A stretch of 64,000 bases of DNA, from contig NZ_BMMM01000010.1 of NCBI RefSeq assembly GCF_014645835.1, forward strand, positions 310,001-374,000. Direction: 5' to 3'. Positions 8,077 to 16,416 of the stretch are shown here, piece by piece. The translations under genes and the position numbers were made by a program. Below the pieces are notes generated by a model. That model saw only the letters and a program-made list of their open reading frames with translations. It did no database searches and had not been told where the DNA came from. How positions within the stretch are numbered: position 1 is the stretch's first letter; each line of letters opens with the position of its first letter. The stretch is from Streptomyces albiflavescens (GTDB lineage Bacteria > Actinomycetota > Actinomycetes > Streptomycetales > Streptomycetaceae).

Positions 8077-10038
8077 TCAGCCGCCCTTCGTGTACGTCAG
8101 CGCCTCACCGGAGTCCTTGTTCACACGACGCAGGCTGCCGTCCGAGAGGAGCGTGACCTCGGAGGCGGCGCCCGGTGAGCAGGAGGTGGCCGGCCGGCCG
8201 ACGGTGACTTCGGAGGGGCCGATCTCCAGGGGGCCACCGGCGCTCGGGGCCTCGGCCAGCTTGGCCTGGAAGACGCAGTGGTAGGTACCGCTGCCGGCCG
8301 GGCCGTCCGCGGTGAGCGAGAGCACCGTGTCGCCCACCTCGCCCTGCTGGATGGTCAGTCGGCGGGTGTTGTGGCCGGTCGCGTTGTCGATGCTGGTGTT
8401 CCAGGTGCCGAGGAACGCCTCCGGGATCGTGCCGCCCTGGGGTGCCGACGCGCTGGGCGACTCGGACGTCGGGGACGGCTCCGACGTGGTCGGGCCGGGC
8501 GTCGTGGGCGCGCTGGACGCGGGCGACGCCCCGGAGCTCTTGTTGTCGTCGTCGCTCCCGCTGCCCTTCATCAACGCGTACACACTGCCGCCCGCACCGA
8601 GCGCGACCACCAGGGCCACGACGATCAGGACGGCGGTGGACCGGCTGCTTCGGCGCGGGGGTTCGGGCTGGTGGGGGGCGACTCCGGGACCGTACGGGGG
8701 TGTTGCGCCTCCCGGGCCGTACGGATGGGGGGCGACCCCTGGGCCGTACGGGGGTGTCGAGCCGTACGGCCCCGGCTGGCCCCAGCCCTGCTGGGGATAG
8801 CCGTACGCGGGGTGGGGCGTGCCCGGGCCGGTGGGCTGGGGGTGCTGCTGGGGGTAGCCGTACGCGGGGTGCGCGGTGGCGGGCGGCGCGGTCGGCGGAG
8901 GTGTCTGGCCGACGCCCGCGATCATCGTGGGGAGGTGGTTGACGGGGCCGGGCTGCCCGGGCGCGGGCGGGGTGGCGCCCTCCTCGGCCGGGGTGGGGGC
9001 GTGTTCCGGGGAGGCCTCGGGCGGGGCGGACGGGGGCTTGGAGAAGTCCGGGGCCGCAGCCGGCGGTGCCGGCGGCAGGGCGGGGGCGCTCGGTACCGGG
9101 GTCCCGCCCGACGCCTCGTCGGGGTTCTCCGTGTCCAGCAACTGCACCGCATGCCGCCCGAGTTGGGCGACCAGCGCACTGGGCAGCCACGGGTCGCGGG
9201 TGCGCCCGTCCGAGACGGTGTCCTCGGCGCCGGTGCGCTCCAGGATCAGGTCGAGGGTGGGCCGGGCGGCGGGGTCCTTGCGCAGACAGTCACGTACGAG
9301 GTCGGCGAGGCCCTCGGGCAGGCCCTCCAGGTCGGGCTCCTCCTGCGCGATGCGGAACATCATCGCGTGCACACCGCTGTTGGTCGACCCGAAGGGAAGG
9401 GCGCCGGTGGCGGCGTACGCGAGGACCGAACCGAGACAGAAGACGTCGCACGCGGGCGTGATGCGGTCACCGCGGACCTGTTCGGGGGCCATGAAACCGG
9501 GCGAGCCGACGAGCGCGCCGGTGCGTGTGAGGCCGCCGTCGGTCACCGTCTCCAGGGCACGCGCGATGCCGAAGTCGATGACGCGCGGCCCGTCGATGGT
9601 GACCAGCACATTGGACGGCTTGAGGTCGCGGTGGATCAGCCCCGCGGCGTGGATGTCCTGGAGCGCGTGCGCGAGTCCGGCGGCGAGGATGCGCACGGAG
9701 CGCTCGGGAAGCGCGCCGTGGTCGTGTCCGACGACGGCCTGCAGGCTGGGCCCGGCCACATAACCGGTGGCCACCCACGGGATCTCGGCCTCCGTGTCGG
9801 CGTCGAGAACGGGCGCCGTCCAGTATCCGCCCACCCGCCGCGCGGCCTGCACCTCCTGCCGGAAGCGCGCCCGGAACTCCTCCTGTTCGGCGAGTTCCTC
9901 GCGTACGAGTTTGACCGCGACGGTACGTCCCCGGTCGGACCGGGCGAGATACACGTGCCCCATCCCGCCGGCGCCGAGGCGCGCCAGCAGCCGATACGCC
10001 CCGATCCGCTGCGGATCCCCCGCCCCCAGCTTCTCCAT
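8077..10038 (-). CDS. Receptor-type Ser/Thr protein kinase
   Basis: Eukaryotic-type kinase, 653 residues. The kinase domain occupies about residues 10-270: glycine loop GAGGMGHVY (22-30), K43, HRDLKPSN (136-143), DFG (155-157), APE (184-186). A long Pro-rich linker has repeated HPAYGYPQQ and PPYGPGVAPH units, then one transmembrane helix near 465-489, then an extracellular domain of about 160 residues with two Cys. It is not PASTA-type, so the signal is unknown. The start is ATG 10038; the GGAGG box is rather far (12 bases). Monocistronic, downstream of the MarR gene with a 79-base gap. Confidence 0.92.
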   Translation of the reverse strand: MEKLGAGDPQRIGAYRLLARLGAGGMGHVYLARSDRGRTVAVKLVREELAEQEEFRARFRQEVQAARRVGGYWTAPVLDADTEAEIPWVATGYVAGPSLQAVVGHDHGALPERSVRILAAGLAHALQDIHAAGLIHRDLKPSNVLVTIDGPRVIDFGIARALETVTDGGLTRTGALVGSPGFMAPEQVRGDRITPACDVFCLGSVLAYAATGALPFGSTNSGVHAMMFRIAQEEPDLEGLPEGLADLVRDCLRKDPAARPTLDLILERTGAEDTVSDGRTRDPWLPSALVAQLGRHAVQLLDTENPDEASGGTPVPSAPALPPAPPAAAPDFSKPPSAPPEASPEHAPTPAEEGATPPAPGQPGPVNHLPTMIAGVGQTPPPTAPPATAHPAYGYPQQHPQPTGPGTPHPAYGYPQQGWGQPGPYGSTPPYGPGVAPHPYGPGGATPPYGPGVAPHQPEPPRRSSRSTAVLIVVALVVALGAGGSVYALMKGSGSDDDNKSSGASPASSAPTTPGPTTSEPSPTSESPSASAPQGGTIPEAFLGTWNTSIDNATGHNTRRLTIQQGEVGDTVLSLTADGPAGSGTYHCVFQAKLAEAPSAGGPLEIGPSEVTVGRPATSCSPGAASEVTLLSDGSLRRVNKDSGEALTYTKGG

Positions 10039-10117
10039 GGCTGTGCCCACCCTCCCCCGTATGTGTGCAACAGACCGAGGATAATGCGGCCGTACGGAGA
10101 GGTGGATGGGGCGGTGT

Positions 10118-10618
10118 CTACGGTTCCGTAACAGCCGATGCTGTTTCTGTGACCGGCGCCGCGATCTCCGCGACCGGTGCCGTGAGGTCTTCGAGCACCG
10201 CGGACAGGTGCTCCAGCACGCGTGCGGTCTCCGCGAGTTCGGTGTCACCGAGTGCCTCGGCGAGGCGGTCGGCGAAGGTCGCGTGGCCGGGCCCGATCCT
10301 GGCGATCGCCGCGCGGCCCTGCTCGGTCGGGGAGAGCAGCTTGGCACGGCGGTGGGCGGGGTTGGGGAGATACTCCGCGAGGCCCTTGTCCACCAGGAGG
10401 TCGGCGATGCGCTGCACGCTCTGCCGGGTGATGCCCATGACGCGGGCGATCCCGGACACGGGCAGAGGCTCGCCGAGCACCGCGCCGAGCACCTGCCACC
10501 AGGCGGCGGTCAGCCCGGCGGGCTTGGCCAACTCATCGGCGATCGACAGGAATTGACCGTTGAGCCGGAAGGCCGCGAGGGCGCTGCGGCTGAACAGTTC
10601 CTGGCGCTCCCGGCTCAT
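10118..10618 (-). CDS. MarR family transcriptional regulator
   Basis: Winged-helix regulator, 166 residues. The HTH is visible around PVSGIARVMGITRQSVQRIA followed by the wing LAEYLPNPAHRRAKLLSPTE. The ATG overlaps the end of the DJ-1 gene by four bases (ATGA), so the two are co-transcribed. A perfect palindrome at 11293-11306 with an adjacent half-site lies in front of this operon and is the obvious autoregulatory operator. The C-terminal tail is Ala/Thr/Val-rich and may be disordered. Confidence 0.88.
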   Translation of the reverse strand: MSRERQELFSRSALAAFRLNGQFLSIADELAKPAGLTAAWWQVLGAVLGEPLPVSGIARVMGITRQSVQRIADLLVDKGLAEYLPNPAHRRAKLLSPTEQGRAAIARIGPGHATFADRLAEALGDTELAETARVLEHLSAVLEDLTAPVAEIAAPVTETASAVTEP

Positions 10619-11244
10619 CGCGCGGCCTGTTCCAGGACGGCGTGGGCCGCCGCGTCGGAGTCGTGGAACAGCCGGTACCAGGCGTCCAGCACCTCGCCCT
10701 CGTACACGCCGAGGAGCCGGAAGACCTCGCGGGCGAAGGCGACGGGTTCGGTGGGACCGGCCGTCACGAGCCTGCCGTCGGTGACGGCGTCGGCGTCCAC
10801 GTACCGCTCGCCGCCCGCGTACCCGGTGGCGGCGAGGTAGAAGGACACGGCGCTGGTGTGGTCACGGTCGTCGAGCAGCCCTTCGCGGGCGAGCCCGGCC
10901 GTGGCCCCGCAGATCGCGGCGACGGGCACACCGGCGCCGAGGAAGGCGCGGGCCTTGCGGGCGAACGGAGCGAGATCGTCGCTCGCGTCCCAGAGGTCCG
11001 CGCCGGTGAGGATCAGCAGGGAGCTGTCCTCGGGGCGGACGTCGTCGAGCGCGAGGTCGGGCTGGATGCGGACCCCGCCGATGGTGGTGACCGGCTCCCG
11101 GGTGGGGCCGACCGTCCGGATCTCGTACCCGGCGCGGGCCAGATACGCGGTCGTGTGCCCCGTCTCCCAGTCGGCGAAGGTGTCGTAGACGGCGAGGTGG
11201 ACGGGTTTGCGGCGCGGGGCACTCGGGTCGGTGGCGGCGCTCAT
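10615..11244 (-). CDS. DJ-1/PfpI family protein
   Basis: Class I glutamine-amidotransferase-like protein, 209 residues. The fold is recognisable from LLILTGADLWD and the nucleophile elbow AAICGAT, whose cysteine is the candidate catalytic residue. Family members act as glyoxalases, chaperones or stress hydrolases; which applies here is unknown. The start is ATG 11244 with GAGGAGG four bases upstream. First gene of a two-gene operon with the MarR regulator, suggesting stress- or ligand-controlled expression. Confidence 0.85.
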   Translation of the reverse strand: MSAATDPSAPRRKPVHLAVYDTFADWETGHTTAYLARAGYEIRTVGPTREPVTTIGGVRIQPDLALDDVRPEDSSLLILTGADLWDASDDLAPFARKARAFLGAGVPVAAICGATAGLAREGLLDDRDHTSAVSFYLAATGYAGGERYVDADAVTDGRLVTAGPTEPVAFAREVFRLLGVYEGEVLDAWYRLFHDSDAAAHAVLEQAAR

Positions 11245-11277
11245 GGCTCCTCCTCGGGCAGGCCGAAGTTTATGTAA

Positions 11278-11306
11278 GCATGCTGTCAATTCGACAGCAT
11301 GCTGTC
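11278..11306. promoter_or_regulatory. MarR-type operator between DJ-1/marR and the aminotransferase gene
   Basis: GCATGCTGTC (11278-11287) and GACAGCATGC (11293-11302) form a perfect 10-bp inverted repeat with a 5-bp spacer. The right arm extends to the perfect 14-bp palindrome GACAGCATGCTGTC (11293-11306). The motif lies 34 bases upstream of the DJ-1 start and about 109 upstream of the divergent aminotransferase. That the adjacent MarR protein binds here is inference. Confidence 0.7.
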
Positions 11307-11414
11307 AAGAGGATCGACCTGACGGCCAAGCCCGACAGACTGTCGCGGAAAGCCCCCGACCACAGACAGGACGCCGATATCGCGTCCACTCCGTGGACAT
11401 TTACGCTTCGCCGC

Positions 11415-12770
11415 ATGACCCCTCAGCCCAACCCCCAGGTCGGCGCCGCCGTGAAGGCCGCGGACCGCGCGCACGTGTTCCACTCCTGGTCCGCGCAGGA
11501 GCTCATCGACCCGCTCGCCGTCGCCGGCGCGGAGGGGTCGTACTTCTGGGACTACGAAGGCAAGCGGTATCTGGACTTCACCAGCGGGCTCGTCTTCACC
11601 AACATCGGATACCAGCACCCGAAGGTCGTCGCCGCGATCCAGGAGCAGGCCGCAACCCTGTCCACGTTCGCGCCCGCCTTCGCCGTCGAGGCGCGCTCGG
11701 AGGCGGCCCGGCTGATCGCCGAGCGGACCCCGGGCGACCTGGACAAGATCTTCTTCACCAACGGCGGCGCCGAGGCCGTCGAGAACGCCACGCGCATGGC
11801 CCGGCTGCACACCGGCCGTCCGAAGGTGCTCTCCGCCTACCGCTCCTACCACGGGGCCACCTCCACCGCGATCAACCTCACCGGTGACCCGCGGCGCTGG
11901 CCGAACGACATCGGCGCGGCGGGTGTCGTGCACTTCTGGGCGCCCTTCCTCTACCGCTCGCCCTTCCACTCGGACACGGAGCAGCAGGAGTGCGAGCGGG
12001 CGCTGCAGCACCTCGAGGACACGATCGCCTTCGAGGGCCCGGGGACGGTCGCGGCCGTGATCCTGGAGACGATTCCGGGCACGGCGGGGATCATGACGCC
12101 GCCGGCCGGCTATCTCGCGGGCGTTCGGGAGATCTGCGACCGGTACGGGATCGTCTTCGTCCTCGACGAGGTCATGGCCGGGTTCGGGCGTACGGGCAAG
12201 TGGTTCGCGGCGGACCACTTCGACGTGACGCCGGATCTGATGACCTTCGCGAAGGGCGTGAACTCCGGGTACGTACCGCTGGGCGGTGTCGCGATCTCCG
12301 GTGCGATCGCGGAGACCTTCGCCCGTCGGCCCTATCCCGGTGGGCTCACGTACTCCGGTCACCCGCTCGCCTGTGCCGCCGCCGTCGCCACCATCAACGT
12401 GATGGAGGAGGAGGACATCGTCGGGCAGGCCGCGCGGATCGGTGAGACCGTCATAGGCCCCGGGCTGCGCGATCTCGCCGAGCGGCACCCCAGTGTCGGT
12501 GAAGTGCGCGGTACGGGCGTCTTCTGGGCCCTGGAGCTGGTGAAGGACCGGGAGACCCGGGAGCCGCTGGTTCCGTACAACGCTGCGGGTGAGGCGAACG
12601 CTCCCATGGCCGCGTTCGGCGCCGCCGCGAAGGCGCACGGTCTGTGGCCCTTCATCAACATGAACCGCACCCATGTCGTGCCGCCGTGCAACGTCACGGA
12701 GGCCGAGTCCAAGGAGGGTCTGGCGGCGCTGGACGCGGCGCTCTCGGCCGCGGACGAACACACGGCGTAG
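11415..12770 (+). CDS. Class III pyridoxal-phosphate aminotransferase
   Basis: Fold-type I class III aminotransferase, 451 residues. Visible motifs: FFTNGGAEAVENATRMA, the SYHGATSTAINLTGDPRRW substrate/PLP region, FVLDEVMAGFGRTGKW with the PLP-pyridine aspartate, and TFAKGVNSGYVPLGGV with the Schiff-base lysine. The family acts on omega-amino groups (taurine, beta-alanine, polyamines); the donor is not evident. ATG 11415 follows a long open stretch beginning near 11280 that overlaps the operator, so the later start is preferred. Divergent from the DJ-1/MarR operon and possibly co-regulated by it. Confidence 0.9.
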   Translation: MTPQPNPQVGAAVKAADRAHVFHSWSAQELIDPLAVAGAEGSYFWDYEGKRYLDFTSGLVFTNIGYQHPKVVAAIQEQAATLSTFAPAFAVEARSEAARLIAERTPGDLDKIFFTNGGAEAVENATRMARLHTGRPKVLSAYRSYHGATSTAINLTGDPRRWPNDIGAAGVVHFWAPFLYRSPFHSDTEQQECERALQHLEDTIAFEGPGTVAAVILETIPGTAGIMTPPAGYLAGVREICDRYGIVFVLDEVMAGFGRTGKWFAADHFDVTPDLMTFAKGVNSGYVPLGGVAISGAIAETFARRPYPGGLTYSGHPLACAAAVATINVMEEEDIVGQAARIGETVIGPGLRDLAERHPSVGEVRGTGVFWALELVKDRETREPLVPYNAAGEANAPMAAFGAAAKAHGLWPFINMNRTHVVPPCNVTEAESKEGLAALDAALSAADEHTA

Positions 12771-12786
12771 GCCGTAAGGGGCTTTC

Positions 12787-12906
12787 TTCGCCCCCGCCGC
12801 CCCTACCCGTTCCCGTACCAGGGGGCTCTGCCCCCAGCCCCCCGGGTCGTTTTTCGGCCGCGGGTTCGTGGGGCTTGTCGCGCAGTTCCCCGCGCCCCTC
12901 ACGGGG
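12787..12906. repeat. Dispersed GC-rich intergenic element, copy B
   Basis: Contains GCCCCTACCCGTTCCCGTAC, GGGGGCTCTGCCCCCAG and GGGGCTTGTCGCGCAGTTCC followed by a GCGCCCCTCACGGGGC hairpin. The same blocks in the same order occur at 38996-39122 (copy E). It fills the intergenic space after the aminotransferase gene; the last hairpin may act as a terminator. Confidence 0.75.
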
Positions 12907-13018
12907 CCGGGAGGGCGGGAAAATCCACTGCCCAACCCCCACCGCGTATGGTGGCGTGCTCGGAGTGATACGCGAGTAGACCGACCACGTAACCCACGCG
13001 ATGGGGGAGCGAGACACC

Positions 13019-13732
13019 ATGCCCGGCACCGGCAGCAATGGGGCCGTCACCCGCAGCACCCTGCGGCAGCAGATCGCGGACGCGCTCCGCGACGAGGTGC
13101 TCGCGGGCCGTCTCCAACCGGGCCAGGAGTTCACGGTGAAGGAGATCGCCGAGCAGTACGGCGTCTCCGCCACCCCCGTCCGCGAGGCCCTGGTCGACCT
13201 GTCGGCCCAGGGCCTGCTGGAAGCGGACCAGCACCGCGGCTTCCACGTGCACGAGTACTCGGCGGCCGACTACCGCGGCATGATCGAGGCCCGCAGCCTG
13301 GTCACGGACGGCATGTTCCAGAGCCTCGTCGCCGGCTGCATGCAGCAGCTCAACGCCTCCCGCGCCGCCGTCGCCCTCGCCGCCGTCCGCCGCCGCGGCG
13401 AGGAGGCCCAGCGCGCCGCCACCGCCGGCGACCTGAACATCCTCATCGGCTACGACCTCCGCTTCTGGCGCGAGCTCAGCGGCCTCTTCGGCAACCCCTA
13501 CCTCGCCGACTTCCTGCACCGGCTGCGCGTCCAGTCCTGGGTCTGCACGGTCCAGCACCTGCGCCGGGTCGACGACCTCAAGGGGTACCTGTGGTCCGGC
13601 CACACGGAACTCGTGGACGCGCTGGCCCGCCGCGACCCGGAGGCGGCCCAGGCGATCGTCGCGGCGTACAACGAGCACTCGCTCTCCCTGATCGAGCGCC
13701 TGGACGCAGATTCCGGCCCGCCCGGCGTCTGA
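13019..13732 (+). CDS. GntR family transcriptional regulator (FadR subfamily)
   Basis: GntR regulator, about 237 residues. The winged helix near residues 15-75 (LRDEVLAGRLQPGQEFTVKE, then VSATPVREALVDLSAQGLLE) is followed by an all-helical FCD effector domain (IEARSLVTDGMFQSL to AAYNEHSLSLIERL). FCD domains often bind metal and an organic acid. ATG 13019 has GGGGGAG nine bases upstream; an in-frame ATG at 13001 is less likely. The final codons and stop (GPPGV-stop) fall in a block of the dispersed repeat also found at two other gene ends here. The target is unknown. Confidence 0.85.
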   Translation: MPGTGSNGAVTRSTLRQQIADALRDEVLAGRLQPGQEFTVKEIAEQYGVSATPVREALVDLSAQGLLEADQHRGFHVHEYSAADYRGMIEARSLVTDGMFQSLVAGCMQQLNASRAAVALAAVRRRGEEAQRAATAGDLNILIGYDLRFWRELSGLFGNPYLADFLHRLRVQSWVCTVQHLRRVDDLKGYLWSGHTELVDALARRDPEAAQAIVAAYNEHSLSLIERLDADSGPPGV

Positions 13733-13878
13733 GGACGAGCCCTTCGGGCGATCGGGGGGGGTGAGAGGGGCCGAACCCCCGCGAACCCGACGAGTTGTGC
13801 ACCGAGCCTTCCCAAGACCGCCACGCGCACTACGCTGCCTTGACCACCCTGCACCCAAGGAGCAAGAGGAGCCGTCTG

Positions 13879-14529
13879 TTGGCCTGTGACCTGTGGTTGG
13901 TCCCGCTCGTCGACGTGCTGTGCCACACCCCCGACAACCCCTTCGCCGAGGAACTCGCCCTCTACGACAAGGTGCTGGGCGAGGCCGGACTCCCGCCGGT
14001 CCCGGTGTACGCGTACATGCCGGGTCTGTCCGGCGACGTGGCCCCGGTCGCGGGCTTCGACTACGACGCGCTGCACTTCCTGCGCCGCGCGTACCTCCTC
14101 CAGATGTGCGGGCTCGCGGTGACACCGGTGGACGAACTCGGGGGTGACTACGAGCAGCTCCTGGAGATGTTCGAGTCGAACGCCCAGCAGTCGCATCTGG
14201 TCTGGCACTACGACCACGCGGGTGCGTACGTCCCCGTCGACTTCCCGCACCCCCTCGCCAACGAGGAACTCCTCGCGGGCGGCGGCCCCCTGGGCTCCTC
14301 CCAGACCCTCCTGCGCGAACTCGAGTTCGTCGCCCCGTCGATCGGCATCGACCCGGCCAACCCGCCCGCCGCCCCGCAGCCCCCCATGGCCCCCACGGAG
14401 CTGGAGGAACCGGCCGCACCCGCCCCCTACGACGCCAGCCCCTTCGCCCGCGAACGTCATGTCTGGCTGGGCCTGCACGCCGCCGCGACCCGGAGCCTCG
14501 CCCAGGGGTCGATGATCATCTTCAGCTGA
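13879..14529 (+). CDS. Conserved hypothetical protein of streptomycetes
   Basis: Soluble protein of 216 residues that I do not recognise functionally. It starts LACDLWLVPLVDVLCHTPDNPFAEELALYDK if the TTG at 13879 is used, which has GAGGAG seven bases upstream; an in-frame GTG at 13795 lacks a good site. The first 140 residues look ordered (aspartate-rich, with HYDHAGAYVPVDFP), then a Pro-rich linker (PPAAPQPPMAPTELEEPAAP), then a short helix. Codon usage is like its neighbours, supporting a real gene. It follows the GntR gene by 146 bases. Confidence 0.75.
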   Translation: MACDLWLVPLVDVLCHTPDNPFAEELALYDKVLGEAGLPPVPVYAYMPGLSGDVAPVAGFDYDALHFLRRAYLLQMCGLAVTPVDELGGDYEQLLEMFESNAQQSHLVWHYDHAGAYVPVDFPHPLANEELLAGGGPLGSSQTLLRELEFVAPSIGIDPANPPAAPQPPMAPTELEEPAAPAPYDASPFARERHVWLGLHAAATRSLAQGSMIIFS

Positions 14530-14940
14530 ACCGGGGGCGCGGGGCGGAGCCGCAGCCCGAGCCCGGTGAACGCCATCTTGCCGGTGATCGGCTCGACGCG
14601 CGCGTAGTAGTACGCCAGTGAGGTGCCCTGGATGATGTCACCGGCGGTTCAAGGGGTTCACGGGCATACGGGGCTCCTGGGAGTGGGGTGGCGAGGGCAG
14701 GTGAACGGGCCGTGCGAGCCGTGCGGGGACTACACGCGTGGATCGTGGTCGCACCTCGCCCCGCCGAAACCAGGAACAGTCCATGTCCCGGTCAAGGAAG
14801 GGCATGGCATGACAACGCCCCCGGGTCGGCCGAAGCCTCACCGGGGGCGTGTCCAAGGGCCTTGCCGGCCTTGGGAGTTGACCAGGAGCCGTACTCGACG
14901 AACGAGTTGCTCAAGAGCCTTGTCGGACCAAAGAGCCTTC
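14530..14940. other. Intergenic stretch with a possible gene remnant, no complete gene
   Basis: About 410 bases between the hypothetical gene and purA. On the minus strand, about 14530-14639 reads DIIQGTSLAYYYARVEPITG and onward in one frame, with protein-like composition, but has no start and is closed upstream by a stop. I take it as a possible degraded C-terminus. A perfect hairpin (14815-14850) is listed separately. Nothing else is evident. Confidence 0.4.
14815..14850 (-). terminator. Hairpin downstream of purA
   Basis: ACGCCCCCGG and CCGGGGGCGT form a perfect 10-bp stem with a 16-base loop, about 90 bases past the purA stop on the minus strand. There is no T-run, as is usual for high-GC actinobacteria. 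The role as purA terminator is inferred from position. Confidence 0.5.
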
Positions 14941-16224
14941 TCAGATGAACGAGTTGATCTCGATCGTCTCGTCACGGCCCGGGCCGACACCGATCGCGGA
15001 GATCGGCGCGCCGGACATGTCCTCGAGGGCCTTGACGTACGCCTGGGCGTTCTTGGGGAGGTCCGCGAAGGTCTTGGCCTTCGTGATGTCCTCCGACCAG
15101 CCCGGAAGCGTCTCGTAGACCGGCTTCGCGTGGTGGAAGTCGGTCTGGGAGTACGGGAGCTCCTCGACGCGCTTGCCGTCGATCTCGTACGCCACGCAGA
15201 CCGGGATCTCCTCCCAGCCGGTGAGCACGTCCAGCTTGGTGAGGAAGAAGTCGGTCAGACCGTTCACGCGGGTCGCGTACCGCGCGATGACCGCGTCGAA
15301 CCAGCCGCAGCGCCGGTCACGGCCGGTGGTCACACCGCGCTCGCCGCCGATCCGCCGCAGCGCGTCGCCGTCCTCGTCGAAGAGCTCGGTCGGGAACGGG
15401 CCCGAGCCGACGCGCGTCGTGTATGCCTTGAGGATGCCGATGACCCGGCTGATCTTCGTGGGTCCGACACCCGCACCGGTGCAGGCACCACCCGCGGTCG
15501 GGTTGCTGGACGTCACAAAGGGGTACGTGCCGTGGTCGATGTCGAGGAGCGTGCCCTGGCCGCCCTCGAAGAGCACGACCTTGTCCTGCTCAAGGGCCTG
15601 GTTCAGGATCAGCACCGTGTCCGCGACGTACGGCTTGAGCCGGTCCGCGTAGGTCAGCAGCTCCTCGACGACCTGGCCCGCCTCGATGGCGCGGCGGTTG
15701 TAGAGCTTGGTGAGCAGCTGGTTCTTGACGTCGAGGGCCGCTTCGACCTTCTGCGTCAGGATCGACTCGTCGTACAGGTCCTGGATGCGGATGCCGACAC
15801 GGTTGATCTTGTCCGCGTACGTCGGCCCGATGCCGCGCCCGGTCGTCCCGATCTTCCGCTTGCCGAGGAAGCGCTCGGTGACCTTGTCCACCGTCACGTT
15901 GTACGGCGTGATGATGTGCGCGTTTCCGCTGATCAGAAGCTTGGAGGTGTCGACGCCGCGCTCGTTGAGCCCGTTCAGCTCGGAGAACAGGACCGAGGGG
16001 TCGACGACGACTCCGTTTCCGATCACCGGAGTGCACTCCGGCGTGAGGATTCCGGAAGGGAGGAGGTGGAGGGCATACTTCTGATCGCCCACGACTACCG
16101 TATGGCCGGCGTTGTTGCCGCCCTGGTAGCGCACCACATAGTCCACAGATCCACCGAGCAGGTCGGTGGCCTTTCCCTTGCCTTCGTCACCCCACTGAGC
16201 ACCGAGCAGCACAAGTGCGGGCAC
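14941..16224 (-). CDS. purA: Adenylosuccinate synthetase
   Basis: GTP-dependent ligase that joins IMP and aspartate in AMP synthesis; 427 residues, the usual length. The N-terminus GAQWGDEGKGK holds the GTP loop with catalytic D13, and H41 (NNAGHTV) is the second catalytic residue. Other family blocks are GTTGRGIGPTYADK, EGGQGTLLDIDHGTYPFVTSSN and GVTTGRDRRCGW. The start is GTG 16224 with GGAAGGGG nine bases upstream. Divergent from the diacylglycerol-kinase-like gene; a strong hairpin lies in the shared intergenic region. Confidence 0.97.
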   Translation of the reverse strand: MPALVLLGAQWGDEGKGKATDLLGGSVDYVVRYQGGNNAGHTVVVGDQKYALHLLPSGILTPECTPVIGNGVVVDPSVLFSELNGLNERGVDTSKLLISGNAHIITPYNVTVDKVTERFLGKRKIGTTGRGIGPTYADKINRVGIRIQDLYDESILTQKVEAALDVKNQLLTKLYNRRAIEAGQVVEELLTYADRLKPYVADTVLILNQALEQDKVVLFEGGQGTLLDIDHGTYPFVTSSNPTAGGACTGAGVGPTKISRVIGILKAYTTRVGSGPFPTELFDEDGDALRRIGGERGVTTGRDRRCGWFDAVIARYATRVNGLTDFFLTKLDVLTGWEEIPVCVAYEIDGKRVEELPYSQTDFHHAKPVYETLPGWSEDITKAKTFADLPKNAQAYVKALEDMSGAPISAIGVGPGRDETIEINSFI

Positions 16225-16355
16225 AGGCGTACACCCCTTCCGGGCGGGGCATGTCCAAGGTCGGGGACGTACGCGGCTGCGTTTTGGATACGGCTGCGTA
16301 CGCCGGCGACCTCCTTTGGCCGCGACCGTCGGACCGGATGCCCCGGAATAGACGA

Positions 16356-16383
16356 AGCCCCTGGCGCAATAGCGCAAGGGGCT
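16356..16383. promoter_or_regulatory. Strong hairpin between purA and the divergent gene
   Basis: AGCCCCTGGCGC and GCGCAAGGGGCT form a 12-bp stem with one mismatch and the four-base loop AATA, followed on the plus strand by CTCTTGC. It ends 33 bases before the plus-strand gene at 16417 and lies 131 bases upstream of purA. It could be a terminator or attenuator for plus-strand transcription or part of the purA leader; the sequence does not decide. Confidence 0.5.
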
Positions 16384-16416
16384 CTTGCACCAAGATGCTA
16401 CCCGAGGAAGCGAGGC

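Noticed and set aside
10039..10347. N-terminal extension of the Ser/Thr kinase frame
   Set aside because: It overlaps the MarR gene and is Ser/Arg/Pro-rich shadow sequence; the kinase fold starts right after ATG 10038.
11280..11414. N-terminal extension of the aminotransferase frame to 11280
   Set aside because: It would run through the operator palindrome, has no ribosome site and adds a non-family sequence; ATG 11415 fits.
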